From Mixophyes australis (Eukaryota; Chordata; Amphibia; Anura; Limnodynastidae): DNA of 64,000 nt. The notes beneath the pieces were generated by a model. That model was given only the letters and a program-made list of their open reading frames with translations. It did no database searches and was not told the DNA's origin. This document shows, one piece after another, positions 33,341 to 42,774 of this stretch. Each line of letters begins with the position of its first letter. Position 1 is the stretch's first letter. A program made the position numbers and the translations under genes. The stretch lies in assembly GCA_036250195.1 (NCBI GenBank), contig JAVHZZ010000003.1, forward strand, positions 345,156,875-345,220,874, written 5' to 3'.

Positions 33341-36334
33341 ATGGATTCAAAGCAGTCCACATATGATCTAAATGAGCAACCAGGTTCTGTCACCAGTCCT
33401 GATGTTAGTGTTCCCAGTACGTCATCTGGCCAAGGCGATGTCAAACAACAGAGTGTTTTCAAATTAGTGCAAAAAACAAAAACCAAAAAAAAATTTACTG
33501 TATTGAAGCGAAAAAGAAGTGTAACTGAGCAAAAGTTAAGTGACGATAAAAAAAAAATTGCAAGCATGCCATTCTACACACGCAGTGGCAAAGAGAGAAT
33601 GAGGCCTTCACCTTTGGCTATTAGTGGCAGATCCCAAAAAGTTACCCAGCCTACAATTGGTGCACAACTACTGTTACGCGTCAAAGCTGAGCTGCAAGAT
33701 AACAGTGAGGCATTACAGGAGAATATTTGCTCTGATTCACAAATGACAACAATCCCTGTGGAGAGTCCATCCAACAGTGGGATGTCTAATCGTGAGCATT
33801 CTGCTGATGTGTGCCTTAATAGCCCGAGTGTAGCCGGTGATACCCAAATTGAGGATGCCACTTTGGAATTAGAAGAGGATGAGGGGGAGATTTGTGTAGG
33901 CGACGAGGGCGCTAATGAGGATGTTGATGAGGATGAGGTTGTTTGTGTAAGTCCTGCACCAGTGGCAGCAGTTCTGGCACGTGACAAGAAAAAGGCCATT
34001 GTCATGCCTGGGCATAAAACAAAAAAATCCACTTCTTATGTGTGGAATTATTTCTACCCAAATCCAGACAACAATTGTATAGCCATTTGTAGTGTATGTG
34101 AAGCCACAGTCAGTCGAGGGAGGGACCTTAACCATCTTGGAACCTCGTCTATGTTACGCCATTTAACGAGAGTTCATGGCAAAGTGTTGGGAAAAGCTGA
34201 AAGTTCTTCCCAAAAGAATACAAGCACTCCCTCATCAGCTAAGACCCTCCGCTCACCGACATACCGACGGCTACAAAATACACCCACCACACCATCCTCA
34301 TCAATATCCTCAGTAGCGCTCGGAGTTAGCCCGGCATCCCACTTAAGGCTGGATGACTCCGGCACTATTATTGATTCCTCTGAAGAAAGCGTTAGTCCTG
34401 CTGCTGCTGTTGCTGCTGCTGGGGGTGAATCGTCATCCCAGAGGCAGGTGAATAAAATGAGCAGTCCTACATTTCAGCAATTAACTGTGAAACAATCATT
34501 TGCGAGGGGAAGCAAATATGACAGCAGTCACCCAGTCGCCAAGCGAATCACAGACGCCATGGCTGCAATGTTAGTGTTAGATCTGCGTCCAATCTCCACA
34601 ATAAACGCAGCTGGTTTTTCACAGTTAATTGAGGTTTTGTGTCCGCGTTACAGAATTCCATCGCGACACCATTTCTCCCGTAAAGCTATTCCACAACTAT
34701 ACCAAAAAGTGTGTAAAAATGTAGAGATTGCGCTGAAAAATGCCATTCTGCCCACTGTTCACTTAACCACAGATATGTGGACAAGTGGAAGTGGCCAAAC
34801 CAAAGACTATATGACTGTGACAGCCCACTGGGTTGGTCATTCACCTTTACCAGCAGGAACAGTAGCAGCATGTACACCACTACGTAACATTTGTCACAGG
34901 CAGGCCACTCTTTGTATCACCGGCTTCACTAACAGGCATACGGCTGACAATTTGTTACGCAAACTGAGAGATGTGATTGATGCATGGCTTATACCACTCG
35001 GACTCTCCCCAGGGTATGTCATTTCAGATAACGCCAACAATATAGTGCGAGCATTACAGCTGGGTGATTTCCAACATATTCCCTGTTTTGCTCACACCAT
35101 CAACTTGGTGGTGCAGAGCTTCCTACGAAATAACCGTGAGGTGCAGGAGATGCTTTCGGTGGCCCGTAAAATTTCAGGCCATTTCAGGCATTCAGCCACA
35201 GCATGTAGGAGATTACAGCAGCTCCAAGAGCAGTTTAACTTGCCCTGCCACCAACTTAAGCAAGAGGTGGTAACTCGGTGGAATTCCACCCTGTACATGC
35301 TTCAGAGGATGGAGGAACAGCGCAAAGCCATCCAAGCATATTGCACAAGTCATGACATTGGGAAAGGAGGGGGGATGTATTTCACTCTTGCACAGTGGGG
35401 AATCCTTTCAGTGCTGTGCAAGGTGCTGAAACCATTTGAAGTTGTGACATGTGAGGTCAGTGCAGACTCTGCTAGTTTGAGCCAAGTCATTCCTTTAATT
35501 AGACTATTGGAAAAGCAGCTTGAGAAAATGAAGGAGGAGCTGAAAGCAAGCAATTCAGCAAAGTATGTTGGCCTTGTCGATCAAGTACTTAATTCGCTTC
35601 ACAATGATCCTCGAGTTATTAAGATCTTGAACTCGGATCAGTACGTTTTGGCCACTGTGCTTGATCCAAGGTTTAAAACCTACATTGAGTCTTTACTTGT
35701 AAATGAGCGAGATGTGAACTTTTGCAAGGAGCTATTGCTCAGCAAGTTGGCCGCTGAACTGGGCCTCGGCTTGACGACGTGTCCTCCTTCACTTTCTCAA
35801 GCTGTTGCTCGTAAAAAATTAAATTTCCAAAAAAGAAGCAGGGAAGACACAGGGGGCAGACCAGAACAATTTAACATCTGGGCTGGTTTGAAGGATTTTT
35901 CAAAAAAATGTGTCACTTTGCCCATAACTCCATCCAATATGAGTATAAACATGCAAAGGATGGTGGAGGATTACTTTCAAGAGGTAGTTGATATGGAAAT
36001 GTCAGACAGTCCCTTTCCTTACTGGGAAGAAAAGCAGGCCATTTGGAAACCCATGTACAAACTTGCTTTGCAATACCTAAGCTGCCCACCCTCCAGTGTG
36101 TACTCTGAACGAGTGTTCAGCACAGCAGGGAACTTAGTCAGTGATCGCCGTAGAAGGTTACTTCCCAAAAATGTGGAGAAAATGATGTTTATAAAAATGA
36201 ACTACATCTTCCACGAGGAAGGCCTTCACCATCCAAGACATCCAAGCACTGACTGTTCTCTAATGGCGGATTCAAGCGGCGATGAATTGATAGTCTGTGA
36301 TGATGACGTACACACTGATGAGGGTGAGGATTAA
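33341..36334 (+). CDS. hAT transposase with BED zinc finger, 997 aa
   Basis: This protein would cut and paste the surrounding element. An N-terminal extension of about 230 residues includes a Lys-rich patch (about 46-60) and an acidic stretch (about 172-200). A BED-type zinc finger spans about 229-280 (C250, C253, H274, H279), and a Ser-rich linker follows. The RNase-H-like catalytic core starts at about 390. I place the triad at D478 (LTTDMWTS), D563 (ISDNANN) and E923 (YSERVFS), with the family motifs CFAHTINL (582-589) and TRWNS (645-649) between. The hAT dimerisation region is at about 905-955 (LSCPPSSVYSERVFSTAG, DRRRRLLP). There is no internal stop or shift over 2994 bp. The ATG has A at -3 and G at +4. 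The tail is acidic. It is longer than most Ac-type transposases because of the N-terminal extension. It could instead be a domesticated gene, but the intact ends and target duplication argue for a mobile element. Confidence 0.95.
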   Translation: MDSKQSTYDLNEQPGSVTSPDVSVPSTSSGQGDVKQQSVFKLVQKTKTKKKFTVLKRKRSVTEQKLSDDKKKIASMPFYTRSGKERMRPSPLAISGRSQKVTQPTIGAQLLLRVKAELQDNSEALQENICSDSQMTTIPVESPSNSGMSNREHSADVCLNSPSVAGDTQIEDATLELEEDEGEICVGDEGANEDVDEDEVVCVSPAPVAAVLARDKKKAIVMPGHKTKKSTSYVWNYFYPNPDNNCIAICSVCEATVSRGRDLNHLGTSSMLRHLTRVHGKVLGKAESSSQKNTSTPSSAKTLRSPTYRRLQNTPTTPSSSISSVALGVSPASHLRLDDSGTIIDSSEESVSPAAAVAAAGGESSSQRQVNKMSSPTFQQLTVKQSFARGSKYDSSHPVAKRITDAMAAMLVLDLRPISTINAAGFSQLIEVLCPRYRIPSRHHFSRKAIPQLYQKVCKNVEIALKNAILPTVHLTTDMWTSGSGQTKDYMTVTAHWVGHSPLPAGTVAACTPLRNICHRQATLCITGFTNRHTADNLLRKLRDVIDAWLIPLGLSPGYVISDNANNIVRALQLGDFQHIPCFAHTINLVVQSFLRNNREVQEMLSVARKISGHFRHSATACRRLQQLQEQFNLPCHQLKQEVVTRWNSTLYMLQRMEEQRKAIQAYCTSHDIGKGGGMYFTLAQWGILSVLCKVLKPFEVVTCEVSADSASLSQVIPLIRLLEKQLEKMKEELKASNSAKYVGLVDQVLNSLHNDPRVIKILNSDQYVLATVLDPRFKTYIESLLVNERDVNFCKELLLSKLAAELGLGLTTCPPSLSQAVARKKLNFQKRSREDTGGRPEQFNIWAGLKDFSKKCVTLPITPSNMSINMQRMVEDYFQEVVDMEMSDSPFPYWEEKQAIWKPMYKLALQYLSCPPSSVYSERVFSTAGNLVSDRRRRLLPKNVEKMMFIKMNYIFHEEGLHHPRHPSTDCSLMADSSGDELIVCDDDVHTDEGED

Positions 36335-36499
36335 GCTGAAGATGATGCCGATAACATCTTTTTAAAACTTTCTATGTAAGTGTAGGGTGCAATCTACCCC
36401 CAAAGAGGAAAGGGACTTGTGGCATTTCCATATCACATACCATCTTGAAAGGCTGCTGTTAGGGCAATTTATCCTTAAGGGTAGGGTGTCATAGACAGA
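36335..36499 (+). other. start of the hAT 3' untranslated region
   Basis: Non-coding sequence between the transposase stop and the second array. No canonical AATAAA signal was noticed in it. Confidence 0.5.
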
Positions 36500-37030
36500 G
36501 TGACCCTAAACTGGCTTTGTCCATTTTTCATAATATTGTACAGTCTATAATGGCTGAATTTTTGGGTATTTTATACAAGTGGAGGGGGGCCTAGAGAGAC
36601 AGAAACCAAACTGGCTTTTTCCATGTCAATTAATATTGTACAGTCTATAATGGCTGAATTTTTTGGTATTTTATACAAGTGGAGGGGGGCCTAGAGAGAC
36701 AGAGTGACCCCAAACTATCTTTCTCCATGTCAATTAATATTGTACAGTCTATAATGGCTGAATTTTTTAGTATTTTATACAAGTGGAGGGGGGCCTAGAG
36801 AGACAGAAACCAAACTGGCTTTCTCCATGTCAATTAATATTGTACAGTCTATAATGGCTGAATTTTTTGGTATTTTATACAAGTGGAGGGGGGCCTTGAG
36901 AGACAGAAACCAAACTGTCTTTCTCCATGTCAATTAATATTGTACAGTCTATAATGGCTGAATTTTTTGGTATTTTATACAAGTGGAGGGGGGCCTTGAG
37001 AGACAGAAACCAAACTGGCTTTTTCCATTT
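36500..37030 (+). repeat. ~100-bp tandem array, five copies, downstream of the transposase
   Basis: CAGTCTATAATGGCTGAATT begins at 36541, 36641, 36745, 36845 and 36945. The single 104-base step comes from a GAGTGACCCC variant in place of GAAACC. Units also share TTTTATACAAGTGGAGGGGG and ATTAATATTGTA. The sequence differs from the upstream array although the period is the same. Confidence 0.97.
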
Positions 37031-37267
37031 CTTTACATATTTAACTATAAGTGTAGGGTGTAATATACATTCAAAGACGATGGCTGCATTGCCAATATGC
37101 ATAGATGGAGAGGAAGACAATCTGTTTTGTGTGTAGAATAGGCCTACCAACGAAGAATTAAACTGTTTTTTTGGATGATTTATTACCTCAACAATTAGAT
37201 TACTTGTCTCTAAAACAGTTGGAGCACTAAATTGGGTTAATTTAGGCCCAAAAACATGGATTTTCCC

Positions 37268-37400
37268 AAAAAATAGCAAAACAAAACCAAACAAAACCAA
37301 AACCAAAACCAAAACACGCAATGGAGGTTTTGCAAAACCAAAACCAAAACCAAAACACGACGGTAATCCAGATCCAAAACCGAATCCAAAACCAAAACAC
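37268..37400 (+). repeat. subterminal CCAAAA repeats of the hAT right end
   Basis: Runs of AACCAAAACCAAAAC and AACACG occur in several blocks up to about 20 bases from the right tip. Clusters of short subterminal motifs are where hAT transposases usually bind, so these are candidate binding sites. Confidence 0.75.
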
Positions 37401-37421
37401 GGGGGTCAGTGACCATCTCTA

Positions 37422-37429
37422 ATTAATAT
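37422..37429. repeat. hAT target duplication, right
   Basis: ATTAATAT, identical to 31958-31965. Confidence 0.95.
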
Positions 37430-37788
37430 ACACATTTATATCACATACAATCATAATGCAGCCTCACACATTCACAACACACAAGTCACACTCACCATTT
37501 CTCATACATCACAAACTATACAAACTCCATTCAAAACACAGCACTGTCCACTATCAACTATAGTCTCACAGTCTACCCCTGTCCCCATTTACCTCACTGC
37601 TCCCAGAATGACTTAATAACAAAAATCACATAGTCCTAACATTGCAGTCAATGTACTTAGCCATTCCTTGGGCAGAGATCCATTTTGGGAAGAAGGCCCA
37701 GGAGCCATGAAGAGGGAGCGGATAGGGAGAGGGGAAGATAATGTGGGTGGATCCCAGTGCAGGAAGCGGTCAGCAATCTATTATTTGA
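37430..37788. other. unassigned stretch
   Basis: No gene or repeat is recognised. Confidence 0.5.
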
Positions 37789-38306
37789 ATGTGTGTGTAT
37801 TATGTAAATGCATTGTGTGTATTACTTAACAACCCAGTTTCTTATGTGATTGTGATTAAACGCAACAAAGTCAGATTGCACCAGGAGCTTTGGTACACAG
37901 CTAAAATGACTGATTCTAGAACAGAGGACAATATTTCACAAAGTGTCTCCCTCATAAGGACTAAAATAAAAAGAGTGTGCATGGGAGAAAGTAGCCCATC
38001 AAACTCCAATGTTGAAAGAGACTGTTTGATTGAATCTTTACAAGTGGGACTTGTGGGGTATAAATCAGAGAGAGAACATCTGAACATAAAACACAAAGAA
38101 TGTGAACAATATGTTGTTAAATTAAATGAGGCTCTGCAGGAGTGCTTTGAAGAAAAACAGAAATGTCTTTGCTTGTTGCAGACTCACGCTGAGTAAAAAT
38201 CAGAGTTTCTGAGATAAAAATGTTGAAGGAGATTAATAGGAAATTAGAAAGTCTCAGCAAACAAGTCCAAGTCCAGGAGCTAGAACAGAACTATGCACAA
38301 GTTATC
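37789..38306 (+). pseudogene. coiled-coil ORF remnant, 5' part (unrecognised)
   Basis: The open frame 37789-38196 encodes 135 residues. From the internal methionine in AKMTDSRTEDN it is hydrophilic and rich in Glu, Lys and Gln with heptad-like spacing. After a stop at 38194-38196 another frame (from ATG 38219) continues the same character (NRKLESLSKQVQ) up to the Gypsy insertion at 38306. I do not recognise the family. A coiled-coil Gag-like protein of an older retroelement is possible, but there is no zinc knuckle or pol beside it. The second part lies at 43478. Confidence 0.4.
38302..38306. repeat. Gypsy target duplication, left
   Basis: TTATC, identical to 43473-43477. Confidence 0.9.
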
Positions 38307-39004
38307 TGTTAGGAACCCCTCCAGCCAGTACATCAACACTCGGAGTCTGCTCTGAAGTCTGGTGTTCGCTGGAGCCCCTAGTGGTGGGGACAGACTTGGC
38401 CGCAGACAACAGAGGGTCGTGAGTTGTGCACTGACTGGGGAGAACCCAGCGATAGAGTATAGGAGTAACCAGCAGAGTGAAGTCCAAGCAAGGGTCGAGG
38501 AACGGCAGCAAACAGAGTATCCAGTAGACTAGCTGAGGTCAGAGGTCACAGGCGAAATGGCAGCATCAGAGTCCAGGCAATAAATCAAGGGGCACAGGCA
38601 GACAAGCGTAGTCAAATATTCAAGCAAGGTTCGGCAACGGTAAACAGGATCAAGGATAAGCAGGTACAGAGAGGGAGCAGGCTGCAGCACTGGAGCAGGA
38701 ACTATAACCGGCAGTGAGGTCCAGTCCTCACTGCCTTAAATACTATGATGGTCAAATCAGAAAGGAGGAGCACAGGCTAATAATCAGCCTCAGGAGGCTG
38801 CTGATTAATTACTAGCTGGGAACTAGCATAGGACATATTACAACCAGGAACATGTATGAATGACAATATAATCATGCAAGAGCTCCCCCTGGAGTTGGAG
38901 GATGTCCCTACAACCTCTACAAATATAACAGTGCATTGAAACTAATGCACATGCTCAGCTGCTACCTCACACCAGGATGCGGCTTACCACCGCGGCTCGT
39001 AACA
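38307..39004 (-). repeat. 3' LTR of the Gypsy element
   Basis: 698 bp, TGTTAGGAAC...GCTCGTAACA as written on the plus strand. It is the 3' LTR because the coding strand is minus. It carries a TATTTAAGGC box on the minus strand near 38735-38745, a plausible core promoter. Confidence 0.95.
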
Positions 39005-39020
39005 GTACCCCCCCTTGAGG
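39005..39020 (-). other. polypurine tract of the Gypsy element
   Basis: On the minus strand CCTCAAGGGGGGGTAC abuts the 3' LTR, the expected primer for plus-strand synthesis. Confidence 0.85.
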
Positions 39021-41904
39021 AGTGGTCAAGGAACCCCGACAACCTAGTTTGCCAGGGAACCGTTTGAAAAATTCCTTTAGTAATTTGTCAGCATGTAGAT
39101 GTCTTTGTGGCACCCAAGAACGTTCCTCTGGGCCATAGCCCTTCCAATGGACCAGAAAGTGAATTTGTCCTTGGACCTTTTTGGAGTCGAGAATTTTTTA
39201 GATTATGAATTCCTGGTGTCCCTTGACTGTAACAGAATGAGGCTTGCGGGCTTGATGCGGCCTAAATTTTTGAGACCAAGTAACGGGTTTGAGCAACGAA
39301 CAATGAAATGTCCTGGGAATCCTGAGAGAAGAAGGAAGATTCAGTCTAAAAGCCACCGGATTAATCTGCTTAGTAATAACAAAGGGTCCAATGAACCTGG
39401 GACCTAATTTTTTGCAGGGCTGCTTGAGTCTGAGGTTGCGTGTAGACAGCCAGACCTTATCACCAACTTTGAAAGAAAATGGTCTGCGATGTAGGTCTGC
39501 ATAAAGTTTGGACTTAAAAGAGGCTTGTTTGAGGGCTATATTGACTTTTTTCCATATCCGTGAGAGACGGCCAGCAGAGCGATGAGAATCCGGGATATTG
39601 GAGGATGCCAAAATGGACAAGGAGTTTGACCGTGGATGGAATCCCAGGTTACAGAAGAATGGAGACACCTGAGTAGAAGAGTGGCATGAGAGGACCAGTA
39701 GGAAGACTGCGAGAGGACTTATTCCTAGCACAACTTTCACAGGAGAGCACAAATTCTCTGGAATCAGCGGATAAAGAAGGCCACCACACCGAACGGGATA
39801 GCTGTTCAATGGTCTTAGACACTCCAGGATGACCCGAGGTCTTGTTGTCGTGACATTCGGTGAGGACAGTCTTCCTCAGGTGGTCAGGTACAAATAATCT
39901 ACCTGTGGGAGTTGCTGGTGGTGCCAAATGCTGGAAGTCCCGAAGGATCGTGCCTAAATCCTGGGTCAGACCTAGAACAATGTCCGAGGCAGGGATGATA
40001 GAAGATGGTTCAGTGGGAGGAAGATGTGTGGAGATAAAGCTGCGAGACAAGGCATCATCCTTGGTGTTTTTGGATCCTGGTCGGAACGTGATGAAGAACT
40101 TGAAACAAGAGAAAAACAGGACCCACCGGGCTTGTCTGGAATTTATGACCTTAGCGGATTGAATGAACTGAAGATTCTTGTGGTCAGTATATACCGTAAT
40201 CACATGAGCTGCTCCCTCAAGCCAGTGGCGCCATTCTTCAAATGCCCACTTTACTGGCAATAACTACCGATTACCGACATTATAGTGGGTTTCGGAGGAA
40301 GAAAATTTTCGAAAGAGGAATGCACAGGGGTGCAATTTATGGTCGTAGGGATCCTTTTGCGAAAGGATAGCGCCAGCTCCAACATCGGAGGCGTCAACTT
40401 CAACTATGAACGGAAGTTCTGGATTTGGATGTCGAAGGACCGGTGCAGAAATGAATGCATTCTTGAGTGTCTTGAAGGAATCCTATGCTGAGGGAGACCA
40501 CTTAGTGGTGTCGGCCCCTTTGCGAGTATGGGCTGTAATGGGAGCCACCAATACCGAGAAGGAACGAATGAATCGCCTGTAGTAGTTGGCGAACCCTAAG
40601 AATCTCTGAATGGCCTTCAGATTGGTAGGCTGTACCCAGTCAAGGATTGCTTGGACCTTACTGGGGTCCATCGAAAAGCCATCAGGGGAGATGACATATC
40701 CCCGGAATGTGACTTGGGTAACCTCAAACTCACACTTCTCCAATTTAGCGAAGAGATGGTGCTGACATAATTTGAGAAATACCTCCCTGACGTGTAATCG
40801 GTGAAGTTCCAGAGAATTGGAGTAGATTAGAATGTCATCGAGGTAGACCACAACGAACTTGCCCAGAAAATCTCGCAGCACATCATTAATAAAATCTTGG
40901 AACACAGCAGGGGCATTACATAGGCCAAAGGGCATGACCAGATACTCGTAATGACCTGAATGGGTGTTGAAGGCCGTCTTCCACTCGTCCCCCTGTTTGA
41001 TCTGAACCAGGTTATATGCTCCTCGCAGATCAATTTTGGAGTAAACAGCAGCTTGTTTAAGCTGATCAAAAAGAACAGAGATGAGTGGTAAGGGGTAAGT
41101 GTTTTTTACCGTTATTAGATTTAGGCCACGGTAATCTATGCATGGCCTAAGACTTCCGTCCTTTTTAGACACAAAAAAGAAACCGACTCCCACCGGTGAT
41201 TTAGAAGGCCTGATGAATCCCCTCCGAAGGTTTTCTTCTATGTATTCCTCCATAGCTTTGGTCTCAGGAATGGATAAGGCATACAATCTCCCCATGGGGA
41301 ACTTAGAACCAGATATAAGTTCAATAGAGCAATCATAGTCCCGATGAGGGGGAAGAGAGTCTGCTTCCTTCTTGGAGAACACATCCTGGAACTCCCTGTA
41401 GGCTGAAGGAAGCTTTTCGGAACAGGGCTGAACAACCCGGAGAGGAAGAGTCAGGCAGGTTGAAGAGCAGGCTGTACCCCAACGTAAGATCTCCCCCTTA
41501 CTCCAATCAATATGACGGTTGTGATGTTGGAGCCAGGGATGCCCTAGGATCAAAGGCACGGAGGAACAAGGAATAAGAAAAAATGAAAGAACTTCGGAGT
41601 GAAGGGCTCCCACACTAAGTTGCAACGGTGGGGTTCTAGAATGGATCCTGCCTCCGATCAAGGGTCTTCCGTCTAATCCACAGACGGTGATGCTAGATTC
41701 CAGTTTCACTGCAGGAATGCTGAGGGACTTGGCAAATTCCACGTCAAGGAAATTACCTGCAGCACCGCTATCCAGAAAGGCAGACACTGAAACAGAGTTA
41801 TTCTCAAAGGCAACCCGGGCAGGAATCAGGACCAAATTCTTAGAAGAGACCATTTGGAGGCCTAGGCGTACCTCTTCACATACACCTAGGCCAGATCTTT
41901 TCCC
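39021..41904 (-). pseudogene. Gypsy pol (protease, RT, RNase H, broken integrase, chromodomain)
   Basis: Pol enters from gag by -1 frameshift at 41904. The protease has the active-site block DSGAAGNF and the later LILGHPWL. The reverse transcriptase runs through SKKDGSLRPCIDYRGLN, the aspartate of DLRGAYN, and YLDDIL, ending in the LGFANYYRRF connection. TAG at 40483-40485 ends the first 456-codon frame. The same frame continues through RNase H (VEVDAS) with a second TAG at 40264-40266, then TDHKN and the integrase HHCC zinc finger ([10 protein letters not shown]...CESCARNK). The integrase catalytic core is deleted with a frame change at about 39690. The tail ([29 protein letters not shown]) resumes. 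A TAA at 39195-39197 precedes a chromodomain with HFLVHWKGYGPEERSWV. Confidence 0.93.
41859..41904 (-). promoter_or_regulatory. -1 ribosomal frameshift signal between gag and pol
   Basis: On the minus strand the gag frame reads G GGA AAA at 41904-41898, a canonical X XXY YYZ slippery heptamer. Five bases (GATCT) follow. Then GGCCTAGGTGT (41892-41882) pairs with ACGCCTAGGCC (41869-41859), an 11-bp stem with one G-U pair and a 12-base loop. The gag frame reaches TAG at 41888-41886 inside the stem. A -1 slip lands exactly in the pol frame, which is open onward. Confidence 0.85.
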
Positions 41905-42734
41905 GTCTTGTTAGGGCAGGTGCGCAGAACATGTCCCTTGTTTCCACAATACAGGTAGAGCCCCAAGGAACGCCGCCTAGATCTTTCTTCTGGAGAAAGG
42001 CGATAGGCTCCTAGCTGCATGGGTTCAGATGGGTCTTAAGAAACAGGGAAAAAGACCGGAGGAAGATATGATGGTACAGGCGTGTCCTTCTCTGCTTTCC
42101 TTTCCTTTATTCTGCGGTCAATTTTGATAGCAAGTTGCATAAGTGTCTCCAAAGTTGGAGATGAGGGGTACTGGACTAAGGAGTCCTTTATCTGCTCCAA
42201 GAGGCCCAGGCGGAATTGACTTTTCAGCGCAGGGTCGTTCCACTGACTATCAACAGACCAGCGCCTAAATTTGGCACAGTATTCTTCGGCGGTACGCCGC
42301 CCTTGTCTAAGTGCCCTTAGGTGCGAGTCTGCTGAAGCCACTCGGTCTGGGTCGTCATAGAGAAGACCAAGGGCATTGAAAAAGACATCCACGGACTGCA
42401 GTGCAGGGCTGACTGGGGCCAGGCTAAAGGCCCAGGACTGTGGATCACCCTGGAGCAGGGAAATTATTATGCCTACCCTCTGCTGCTCAGAACCTGAAGA
42501 GCGGAACCTGAGGCGGAAATAAAGCTTACAGCTTTCTTTAAAGTTCCGGAATTGGTTTCTGTCTCCGGAGAACCGATCCGGAAGATTCAGTTTAGGTTCT
42601 ATGGCAGGTGACAGGTTTGCTTGAGAGGCCTTGGCGGCTTCCTCTTGGGCAGCCAATCTGATTGAAAGGTCTTGGACTACCCGCGAAACAGTCTGGATCT
42701 GCCCTGCAAGGACTTGGGCTAGACTAGGCTCCAT
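41886..42734 (-). pseudogene. Gypsy gag, with premature stop
   Basis: The gag ATG at 42734 lies only 40 bases from the 5' LTR. The first 232 residues form a Gypsy-type capsid region: a short N-terminal helix (QTVSRVVQDLSIRL), then LPDRFSGDRNQFRNFKESC and FRLGLLEQIKDSL. TAA at 42036-42038 ends it, but the same frame stays open for about 49 more codons to TAG at 41886-41888. That extension contains a zinc-knuckle relative, [15 protein letters not shown], in which the first of the CCHC cysteines has become tyrosine. The frameshift heptamer lies at the end of this extension. Full-length Gag would bind RNA and form the particle. Confidence 0.9.
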
Positions 42735-42774
42735 CAGTATTTTTTTTTTTATTTTTTTTTTAGGCCGGTTATAA
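42735..42774 (-). other. short A-rich leader, no standard primer-binding site
   Basis: Reading the minus strand from the 5' LTR, the next bases are TTATAACCGGCCT, followed by two runs of about ten A around a single T. No TGG-initiated tRNA-complementary site lies next to the LTR. Confidence 0.6.

Larger units (their letters stand above)
31966..37421 (+). mobile_element. complete autonomous-looking hAT transposon
   Basis: The 5456-bp element starts TAGAGATGG and ends CCATCTCTA, with a perfect 8-bp duplication outside both ends. It contains a GC-rich left end with CGAGTACCGAGCTG palindromes, a TATA box, a ten-copy 100-bp array, an uninterrupted transposase gene, a second 100-bp array and a CCAAAA-rich right end. 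Terminal repeats of about 9 bp, 8-bp duplications and a BED-finger transposase all fit the hAT superfamily. Nothing in it is visibly broken. Confidence 0.95.

Noticed and set aside
33574..34032. Minus-strand 152-codon frame
   Set aside because: It is antisense to the hAT transposase and has no recognisable motif.
36875..37321. Minus-strand 148-codon frame
   Set aside because: It lies across the downstream array and CCAAAA repeats of the hAT element; composition explains it.
38302..38511. Short frames within the two LTRs (also 42749-42979)
   Set aside because: They are identical non-coding LTR sequence read in one frame, not genes.
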